Of a stretch of DNA of 64,000 nucleotides, positions 55,665 through 64,000 are shown piece by piece. Location of the stretch: NCBI GenBank assembly GCA_900073065.1, contig FJOG01000001.1, positions 2,799,225 through 2,863,224 on the forward strand. Direction: 5' to 3'. The notes beneath the pieces were generated by a model. It saw only the letters and a list, made by a program, of their open reading frames with translations. It did no database searches and was not told the DNA's origin. Source of the DNA: Phialocephala subalpina. Its lineage: Eukaryota; Ascomycota; Leotiomycetes; Helotiales; Mollisiaceae. The translations under genes and the position numbers were made by a program. How positions within the stretch are numbered: the first letter of the stretch is position 1; every line of letters starts with the position of its first letter.

Positions 55665-57119
55665 GGAGTGAGGTTCGCTTTCGCCCTTACGACGGACATG
55701 GGAACGAAGCGAGAAATAGGAGCAAAGTGGCAAAACATAGGAACGAAGCGAAAGTTGGGAGCGAAAGGATGTATCTTAGAAAAACGGTTATTTGCATTGC
55801 ATTCATGGCGTTGATTTCATAGAAACATAATTCGACGCACAAATTGATCTGAGTATAAATATAATACCAATGTGCATTTCTTTGTGACGGTGTTTGCGTG
55901 ATCTTTTTATGGCTCTTCGGGAATGTTTTGCCTTTGGAGATTTTAAGGCAAATATCTATCTTTCAACTTTGGGGATTTGGGGAGAAGAATATTTGTTCTT
56001 GAGATTTAATTGTATTAATGTTTTCAAGGGGAGAATATATATCCTTTTTCTAAAATAAGTTTTATCAGATATAATTTCTCAAATGTCTTTTTTGAAATAT
56101 AAGAAATCAGAGAGGAAAGTATTCATTTTCAAGTTAGAAATATTTTCTTAGGAAATGTATTTTTGAAGGTCAGATTCCAGGTTTTGAGAAATTCCCCGAG
56201 AAAATGCATTCTCAGTACGCATTTTTCACCTTTGAGAAAGTTCTTCCAACTGCTCATTCCCAATGGTCGCCCCCAATTTCTAGAAAACACTCTCTAAATA
56301 CCCAAATTCAATGTCTGTCCTTAGCTCCCAACAAACTTCCTCCAAATCCCGAAATTCATTCTCTGTCCTCGATATTCAATAGTTTCCCTGCCAAAAGTCT
56401 TCAATCCAACTCAATTACTTTCACCCCGAAAATGCAGCAGCACGTGATACCCCTATGCAGCTTATTCAAACCCTCGAGGGTGATTGGCTCCAAGGGCATT
56501 TGTTGCACATCGCAATCTGCATGCGCGCCCTGCTCGCCGAGCGGTGCTCTTCGTGTGCGCTGCTCGCGGTTGATGGGTTGGGGGAGGTGTGGTGGGCGCA
56601 CCTGCCTTTGGTCGCCGGGTGTGGTGAGCGCACTTGAGGTGGATGGCTTTATGTGAGCGATTTTAAATGATTGACTTGAAGTGGGTAATCTACAGCCAGT
56701 AAAATCTCTCGGAAAAGAAGGGACCTTTACTTTTGAGATGCTTTGTTCAAGATCGAGGTAACGAGGCCTGCAATGCTCATTGCTTAGGATGCATGCAAAG
56801 GCGGGGTCAAGATGTATCCCGCCTCCGTATGCATTCTCAAGTCGTGTATCAGCTCTCGATCTAAAGGTTAAGTCTCAATCTCTGTAATATCCCAGGACTT
56901 TGAAAGGCTTCATCTGTAGCAAAATCGGTACATTGAAAGGACAGAAAACTAATGATAATAATGCAAACATGATGAAGGCGTCCCTATCACCAGTACGCAG
57001 TACTGTCAGCACAAGTACCTAATATCTGCCGCAGGAAATCCACCCCGAACCATTTTACTTCCTGACTAATGCCACATCTGCCGTGAGATCTTGCGACTTA
57101 GATTTTCCCTCACTCTCAA
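55665..57119. other. AT-rich intergenic stretch with a GC-rich island
   Basis: After a short GAACGAAGCGA/GGAGCGAAAGG repeat at 55.69-55.77 kb the DNA is AT-rich to about 56.2 kb. A sharply GC-rich patch of about 130 bp (56510-56640) follows. CACGTG box at 56441-56446. No gene seen. Confidence 0.5.
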
Positions 57120-57457
57120 TTAGATCTGACCACGATCCGCACCAGCAGCCTTGCCAAAGTCCGTCATCTCATTTCCTCCCAGATGCTTGGCAGGAGAATT
57201 GCAAATAACCACATCTCCACTGATAGAGTATATCAAAATTAGCAAACCAATCCCACGCTTCTTCGAAAGTGTCGTAGTCTTACAGTCGAGCAATCAGGGC
57301 AAATATCCTGTTGCTGCGTTCCAGCATTGCGGGCTTTGTAGGCAGCACAAGCTGTGGTTGTTGCATCACTGTTCTCTGTGACTTGCTCTCCGACATTGAA
57401 GTTTTGGGCGGGGGTCACACCTACACAGTAGAGGGAGATGTGGAGGTCTCTTTGCAT
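57120..57457 (-). CDS. Small cysteine-containing protein, phase mismatch at its intron
   Basis: Exon 57284-57457 encodes MQRDLHISLYCVGVTPAQNF, then ENSDATTTACAAYKARNAG and QDICPDCST. A good 64-nt intron (GTAAGA...ATCAG, 57220-57283) leads to a second exon in which GDVVICNSPAKHLGGNEMTD, then FGKAAGADRGQI and TAA, is clearly the coding frame. However, splicing at these sites leaves one base too many, so the frames do not join. Either an indel or a non-canonical junction is involved. No signal peptide is seen at this start; a leader intron with GTAAGT at about 57520 suggests the ATG at 57457 is right. Looks like a small fungal cysteine-rich protein of about 90 residues. Confidence 0.5.
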
Positions 57458-58825
57458 GATGACGCTTATATGGTTGTGTTAGTGAGGATGGGACTAGGTG
57501 TCTTGAGATGAGAAGACTTACCCTGGTTGGTAGGTTGTGTTGAGTAATGAAGAGACGATTAGAGAAGATGTGTGATGATGGATTTTGTCGGATGCTAGGA
57601 GGCTTATATACGTTGAAGGGCAAGATGTTGAGAACAAGAAACTTTGAAATGCTCAACCTCCATAGCATGACAACTGGCACTGCAGTTGGCAAGAACTTTC
57701 TGTTGTATCAGTACGAAAGCACGTCGATGTTTGTCAACATCGTGAGCTTGGAAGGACCTTTCTTCCGAGTAAGAGGTTTGAAGAAGGTATGCAGGCAGGC
57801 TTTGTGCTTGGCTGAAATTCTGCATGACATCAGTGATGCGCAGTGATGCGCAGTGGGATGCGGAGATACTTCGCTCTGTACCTTCAAGCGAGGGCTGAGA
57901 AATGCGAGGCGTTGTTGAAGTGCACACGACTCGTCTGAGTTTCGAAAGAGACGAGAACGAGCGACCACAGTAGCCACCCAAGACTCGCATTTGCTATGGC
58001 AGTAATCAGAAGACCGGAGGACTTGATTGTCAAAGCAACGAATCCGACTGATCATATGACCGAATCAGAGGCTGCCAAGACTTCAAGTATTATGTCCCTC
58101 CCCACGATGAGAATTCAGCCTTGCCCCACTCCTCTGAGGATCAGGAAGCCTGAGCCTTCCTCTTCTCTGATGTTGAAACGTCTGAACATAAAATTCGCAC
58201 TCGGTTGTTCTCGTACAAGCTGCCTCGCTTAAAAAGGGGTAAGACAAACTTAGAAATAAGGCTGTGTCAGAAGTGAATAGAGTTCGGAGGAACAAGTCTC
58301 GCATTGACAGATGAGGCTCGTGATGTGCGTTGGAGTACTATTTCGCCTTTTAGGGAAAGAGACCCTCCCGGGCGGAGACAAAACGGCAGGTGCCGACCAG
58401 CTGCCATGACGGAGCACCGGCGACAACTCGCACCGGCACTTCACAGAATTGGCAGACAAAAGTTCTTCATAAAGTGGAAATCTGAAACAAACACTAGCTC
58501 AGACCCTTCTAGAGAGAGTATCTCGAGTCGAAGTGTCCTGAATGAGCAGTCAAGTGCTAGAAATGATCAGGAATAGCAGGCGTCGACAGTCGACATCCTC
58601 GAAGGCGGCTTCAAGAGTTGTTCCCTCTTACGGCTTCATACCTATAGGCTACATAGCAAAGAATGCCTCAATTTACTTCACAACTCTATCCTGAACGTCT
58701 TCTCCCATCCCGTGGAAAGGTGGGAGGCGCACCAGTCATTCGCTCTTCAGCGTCGTGACATCTTGAATCTCCAAAAATGTTTTCCAGGCTCGCAGGATTG
58801 AGGAGGGTTGTAATGACAAAAATAA
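57458..58825. other. Intergenic, no gene seen
   Basis: Short ORFs only. A doubled CAGTGATGCG lies at 57830-57850. Confidence 0.5.
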
Positions 58826-60009
58826 CTAACTTCTTTTCTTTTCAAATGCTACTTTGGAGTGTGCGTTTGGCGTGGCTGTATGAGTGTCGATGCCCTTCCT
58901 TGCGGATTCTTGAGTGGAAAGGAACCATTCAATGGTTTTCTGTATACCATCCTCAAGACTGACGACGGGTGACCACTTCAATAGCTTCTTCGCCAACGTG
59001 ATGTCAGGCTGGCTATGGATTGGATCGTCGATGGGCATTGCAGAATATGTGATCGGATCGTTAAGTACTCGGAGTCCATTCTTCTCAACTAAATCTACCA
59101 CCAGATGTGCAAGGCGGTCAATCTGACATGGTGAGTCATTCCCAATGTTGACAGGTTTGCAATAATCACAAGCCATGAGCTTGGTAAGTCCAGCAATGCA
59201 ATCCGTCACATATTGAAAGCATCTAACTGCGGAACCATCTCCTGTTATGTTGATGGGCTGGCAATTGATCGCTGCGGAAATGAAATTGGATACCACACGA
59301 CCGTCTGAAGCTGCCATTCCAGGACCGTAGGCGTTAAAAATTCGAGCGATTCGAATATCGATATTGTGGCTCTGCTGATATGCATAGCATAATGCTTCAG
59401 CTACCCGTTTGCCTTCATCGTAGCAGGCTCTTGGACCGTATGGATTGACGTTGCCGAAATACGTTTCCGATTGAGGGCTGATGAGAGAATTTCCGTAGAC
59501 TTCTGAACTGGTGTCAGCAAATACGCTTGCGATGGCTCAGAAGAGAACGGAACGCACCAGAAGTGCTGGAAAACAATAATCGAGCGTTGCATCTCAATGC
59601 ACATTTGAGCAAGTTTTCTGTGCCAACAAAGCACGTCCTCAGCGTTTTGATTGGATCGCCCTGATAATGCTTTGGACTTGCTGGGCATGCCAAGTGGTAG
59701 ATCTGATCAACATAGATATCATCGAGGGATTCTTCTATGTCTCGTCTTCTCAGCAATCAGCTTCGGGATCTTTCAGATGAGAGGGATGACCTTACCGAAG
59801 GATCGTGAGGTTCCGGGAGGTCAGTAAGTGATTCTTACTGCTTTCGAGGCCATTTACGAATGCATCTAGAAGGACTACAGCGTGTCCTTCTTCGAGAAGA
59901 TGACCGACAAGGCTCGACCCTAAAACCCCCGCTCCCTGTGTTACACCAATCAGTATCTATCAACTCATCTGGGACATTCGATACATACACCAGTAACGAG
60001 TATCTTCAT
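58826..60009 (-). CDS. UDP-glucuronate decarboxylase (UDP-xylose synthase type)
   Basis: Four exons: 59989-60009, 59796-59935, 59558-59748, 58826-59502; 342 residues, introns 53, 47 and 55 nt. KILVTGGAGVLGSSLVGHL is the NAD-binding turn, HLACPASPKHYQGDPIKTLR and LLFSSTSEVYGNS follow, then NPYGPRACYDEGKRVAEALC with the Tyr and Lys of the catalytic YxxxK. RIFNAYGPGM and DGRVVSNFI are also family marks. The enzyme oxidises UDP-glucuronate, decarboxylates it and yields UDP-xylose, or a 4-keto-pentose in ArnA relatives. It lacks an N-terminal membrane anchor, so cytosolic. Unlike its neighbours it carries no lesion. It is divergent from the formyltransferase relic, the two starts 263 bp apart. In bacterial ArnA these two activities are fused in one protein. 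Confidence 0.92.
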
Positions 60010-60272
60010 GTTCTTAATTGGATTTTGATACCTCCAGAAAGCTGTGAATTTTGGGGGCCAATGAAGCATATCACTGCCCAAGAAATGATTCCAGAAAGAA
60101 ATTTGAGCACGAGATCATCAGGGAAAGTTGTACAGGGCGTACCAAGATTGCTTTCGGCAAAGTTGTGGTACACTCATATGCCTAAGTCAACCTACCAAGA
60201 AGTCATGACACCTTTGATTAGGAGAAATTTACCATCGCTTTCACACGCCACACGTATGCTTCAACATCGATA
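60010..60272. promoter_or_regulatory. Shared upstream region, decarboxylase / formyltransferase relic
   Basis: 263 bp between divergent start codons. No clear TATA box or repeat; likely bidirectional promoter of a once co-regulated pair. Confidence 0.4.
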
Positions 60273-60914
60273 ATGTCTGCTGTCGTCTTCGGATATCACA
60301 ATGTTGGTGTAAATTTCCTGTCAGTTCTCCTGGGCATCAACATCAGACTGGTCGTCCCGCATGCCGACTCCCCATCCGAGAACATCTGGTTAAACAGCGT
60401 CGCTGGACTCGCAGCAGAACATGATATCCCCGTTGTTGCACCAAAAAACCTCCCACAACGAAGAAACCATGAAGCTCCTTCAGGACCCCACGCCAGACTT
60501 CCTCTTCTCGTTCTATGATCGTCTCCGGCTCAAGTCAACCATCCTCGACATTTCTAAGAGGCCTGCTATAACATGAACGGCTCACTTCTACCTCGTTATC
60601 GTGGTCGAGTACCTGTGAGCTGGGCCGTGCTACACGGGGAGACACAGATCGACTGGAGCATCCCTACATGTCGTGATACCGATATGGATCTCAGTCCAGG
60701 ATCATGTTTCAGTGGCCGCAGTGCTGAGGACGGCCGTATAGATTGGAGCGATTCGGCTGCAAAAGCTCACAATCTCGTCCGCAATGTGATGCATCCTTAC
60801 CCGGGACCTTTTGCAGACACGGCAAAAGGCAGATTGGTACTTTGGCGGACGATGATTTGTGATGAAATTGACGGAGCCTTGGTCAAGGCTATCGATGAGA
60901 CCGTAATTCTGTGA
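60273..60914 (+). pseudogene. ArnA-type formyltransferase relic
   Basis: The start reads MSAVVFGYHNVGVNFLSVLL, then SPSENIWLNSVAGLAAEHDI, as in the formyltransferase half of bacterial ArnA and related sugar-nucleotide formyltransferases. After PKN (A6 tract near 60440) the frame slips, PDFLFSFYDRLRL continues in another frame, and it slips back before YNMNGSLLPRYRGRVPVSWA. There the catalytic His of NMHGSLLPKYRG is Asn. A large deletion then removes roughly 60 residues, including the catalytic Asp region (PDAGDIV-like), and the text resumes at FSGRSAEDGRIDWS and HNLVRNVMHPYPGPFAD. Two frameshifts, one lost catalytic residue and one deletion make it non-functional. Presence in a fungus suggests transfer from bacteria. 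Confidence 0.8.
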
Positions 60915-61074
60915 CAAGATGTGGATGATAACTTAATGTATCATCTCTGAATCTTCCTCATAGCATTCATACCGCCTCTTGCTCAATGCATTCTGAGCCC
61001 CAAGACCCAGACGTCCAACCTCTCATGCTCATCCGCCGCATCACTGACAGAGCCAGGTAGCTCATCCAACATTT

Positions 61075-63340
61075 TCATCTTATCTTCTGCAGCCCAACCA
61101 TCAATGGAAGTTTATTCGCCATGGAAGCACCAAGCCTTATCATTGCGAAAGAATCAAGCTGGTTGGTCCACCGTATCGAGAAAGAAGCATAAATCCCAAT
61201 AGCGAATAGAGAAATGAGATCAATTCCCAAAAGCACGGAAATGATGATCATTCCAGCGGTTGAGATGGTCGGAACCTGAATGTCAGCGTCGTAATAAAAG
61301 TGAAGTGATAGCGTGTGAAAATCCGAATTAACGTTGTTCATCATCCAGGCCTGATTGGCGAGGAAAGAAGTAGCTGTGAAGGCGGTGGGGTAGTCAGGCC
61401 ATCGTCATCATTTAAGGCGGTGAAATTCCGGACCCAGTCCATCATATAGTTGCCCAATCCTCGCCCACCACCACCACCGCCAGCGATGTTGGTGATGCAA
61501 TTGTCCGTGTCTGCACTTGTCGTGGTTCCTCCACTTTCAGATGAAAAAAGCCGGCCCATTGGGGCGAAGTCAATACATGACACGTCGTTGGGTGGATCAG
61601 TATTGTTGGCACCCCAATATGCCTCTGGGTATGCAATTCGATTCGCTAGGAAGGATCCTGAGCCAAACAGCGCCATAGATATCGTCAAGAGTGGTCCTTT
61701 ATTGGATACTCTCTCCAGCGAGAGAGAACTGTTCACTACGTTGGCGTCGAAGTTATTCGAGGCATCATCAGCGCGTCTGGTATGTTTCGCGGTTACATTG
61801 TGATTGCTGAAATCGTCAGTGCTCTGGAAAAGAAAACAAAAGTTCGGATGTTTGTCATACTAGACGAGGTTGCCACCTTCAGCGTAGCAATCATTTCCAC
61901 AAACACTATTCGGATCCTTTGGCAAAAGTGGGCCTGGCACAGCACCATTCATGTAGTTGGGCAACTCAAAGTAACCAGCGGTAGTATCGACAGACACCCG
62001 GAACGGCCATCCACTAGCCGAGGTGTTCCACATATCATTACCCAACAGAGTGATGTTTAGATAAAGCTCTTCTGAGAAGTCCTGGCGATCTCGAGTATTT
62101 TTCCATGGCGACTTTGTCAAGTTTGCTGGCATGCAGGCTTCTATTGACCACGATCTGAGACATCTTTGTTGTCCATTATCTTGTCAGAATACTTGGCGTA
62201 GAATGACCCGAGCTTCTTGTCGCAACCAACAGGGAAAGCAGAGGTACCAGTGATATTTTCATACGTGGCCGTTGAATTGATCCGAGGGATGAACTGACGA
62301 ATGAGGCCAGTGCTGTAGCCGCTAGAGAGCTCTGCGAGAAATCTGTCTTTCATTTTGGGAATGTTGCTAAGGGTATTTTCTCGCCCACAAGAATCTGGAA
62401 GTGGATCGTGTGGTTAGGTTTTTAGTAGCTTCAAGGTATTACAAGTAGCATTCGAGGCGCCCTGCCAGAGCTGTGCTTGTGGCTGCACTTGTGAAGCAGT
62501 CATGAGAGCGTTTCGAGTGAGAGTTACAATGAGGCTGTCATCATAATGACCGGGATCCTGACTGAACTGGTTTGGGATATCTAAAAACGCTTGGACTATT
62601 TGCGGAACTGTGGGTGTTTTGATAGTGTTCGAGCCCAGGAAAATCTCCTGTAGTGGTGATATCATAAAGCCAAGAGTATTAAGTAGGATAGCGAAGACGA
62701 GAAGGGAGCTCCCGTAACGCTTCCAACTCATGACGGCCTTTGGATACGTAGCCGGATCTGCCCATGTCTTATCCGAAAAAGTCATCAGCTGTCGGAGGCT
62801 GAGATTGGATTTTGCATTATGTTGAACGAACACAACAGCGGCGCTCGAATAGACCGTCGAGGTTAGAGGGATTGTGAGAACACCGACGATGGACTGAATA
62901 ACCCTGGTCGCCTTGAACTAGTTCTCGCTTTTAGAATAGTATGTCCGGAGAGGAACGTCGTTAATGTAGCCGTAACCAGATAGATCATCCATAAAGACCC
63001 CATAGTGATGCGGCCCTGTAATAGGTCGGACTCTCAAGATGCAGGTGACGGTCCAAGAGAATAGCGTAAGTGCTGCATAGAAGAAGACCAGAAATAAAAC
63101 GAATGCTGAACGATGGAGTCTTGTTGACGGTGAACGTGGCCCGGCAACCTTGGGTTCTCCTTTGATCGATGGAGGCACGCTCGAGGCTCTTGAAGTATTA
63201 GGGGAAGAAAGGAATACATCGCTTTCTCGCGATTGTTCGTTATGGCGGGAACCCGTGGACGGATTGATCTCTTCCAATATCCCGTGCTTTGTAAGGGGTA
63301 CGCGTCTGAGTTCTGCCGTTTGAACACAACGACTTCTCAA
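61075..63340 (-). pseudogene. Fungal multi-span membrane protein, multiple lesions
   Basis: Reading from 63340, a disordered head (SSPNTSRASSVPPS) precedes a hydrophobic helix (FVLFLVFFYAALTLFSW), then RVRPITGPHHYG and DVPLRTYYSKSEN. The next codon is TAG where the continuing text FKATRVIQSIVGVLTIPLTS expects a Trp, a TGG to TAG change. Further breaks: a stop near 62414 after CNTLKLLKT, a one-base slip near 62140 (DVSDR to WSIEACMPAN), a normal intron near 61815-61858, and another slip near 61385 before DYPTAFTATSFLANQAWM. A last membrane helix (IIISVLLGIDLISLFAIGIY) ends the text at 61075. There is no ATG at 63340 (it is TTG), so the 5' end is unclear. Similar unnamed membrane proteins are frequent in ascomycetes; role unknown. 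Confidence 0.7.
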
Positions 63341-64000
63341 ATTTTTGGAAGATGGGCAAACCCCATGTGGACTTTACTTTGCTCTTAAATTTTGAGAGGC
63401 CACCACGCTTCTTGCCTTCTTGCAGCTGCGCTACCTGGGAACAGGTAGCCATACCTCCTGTGGCTGTGCCGCATAGTCTGATTGGCTACCTTTCGCGAGA
63501 TTTAAGTAGTCGAACTAAACATGCAGCCCTAGGCTATGCAAAGACGACTACTTACCATTGGCTTCTAGCCAAGGCTTCTTATCCCCAGAACATAAAAACA
63601 AGCTTAAGGGAACTGCCGCGCCTCTTTCGGATTGCAGATCATACGGAATTAATCAGTAGTAGTCAACTCTGCATCAGACGAAAAAGGTGGCTTGAACTGA
63701 TGAGGTCCTAGAAGCAAGAAGCTGAACTAGACGGAGCTCTAGGTCTGGCACTGATAAAATTGCATTTCTCTGATAATTTATGGATGATGTAGCATGTACT
63801 CTGCAAGCAAGAAACACTGCTTCTTACATGCGTTCAATTTCTGCTTCGAACGAGTACGGAAAGGTAAGGGAGCGACGCAAAACAGTAGATGTTTTCGATC
63901 TCTCATCAAGTAGATGAAAGTCCAAGTAATCGCGAACTATCACATACACCTCGCAAAAAGTATCTCCGAATGGGAGCAACGAGCAGATGTAACATAACAA
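63341..64000. other. Right edge, no gene seen
   Basis: A minus-strand ORF fragment at 63353-63452 (MATCSQVAQLQEGKKRGGLS) may be the lost first exon of the membrane-protein pseudogene. The rest lacks coding signal. Confidence 0.4.

Noticed and set aside
63352..63711. 119-codon plus-strand ORF at the right edge
   Set aside because: No domain; overlaps the probable lost first exon of the minus-strand membrane-protein relic.

Overview
The window is nuclear DNA of a filamentous ascomycete. Genes carry short GT-AG introns (about 42-164 nt, mostly 47-77), lie on both strands, and have CT-rich leaders. A Leotiomycete-like fungus is my inference from the overall flavour of the proteins; it was not tested. 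Exon junctions given here were worked out by hand from reading frame, splice sites and protein-family continuity.

Region by region. 1-8 kb: 5' part of a cupin gene, an SREBP-type bHLH factor, an NAD(P)-binding epimerase-like enzyme whose tail lies in an exact 250-bp tandem duplication, a short-chain dehydrogenase, and an F-box-like gene without a visible start. 8-17 kb: housekeeping genes, namely a RhoGAP protein and a divergent pair, RRS1 (60S ribosome assembly) and mitoribosomal mS29/DAP3. 17-26 kb: an accessory block with a tRNA-Trp relic, a dead HET-domain gene and three tandem copies of an unrecognised family, two broken and one intact. 26-41 kb: a mucin-like membrane sensor, an M20 amidohydrolase, a DUF3445 protein, a large Dnt1/Net1-like nucleolar protein, a small membrane protein, and a divergent pair of HIS1 (with a 2-nt frameshift) and RPS28.

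41-44 kb is the most unusual stretch: an array of eight short hairpin repeats, followed by a secreted protein made of nine near-identical 32-residue modules of two types, each preceded by arginine. It looks like a multi-peptide precursor. 45-56 kb: a 1009-residue unknown protein, a CFEM-like membrane protein, a tiny membrane protein, and an intronless RRM-like protein whose leader contains a duplicated exon-intron module.

57-64 kb is a decaying accessory block. A UDP-glucuronate decarboxylase (UDP-xylose synthase type) is intact and stands head to head with a broken formyltransferase resembling the N-terminal half of bacterial ArnA. Next to it lies a multi-lesion membrane-protein pseudogene. 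Many nonsense codons in the dead genes are TGG to TAG/TGA or CGA to TGA, the pattern left by repeat-induced point mutation. No virus, CRISPR array or intact transposon was seen.
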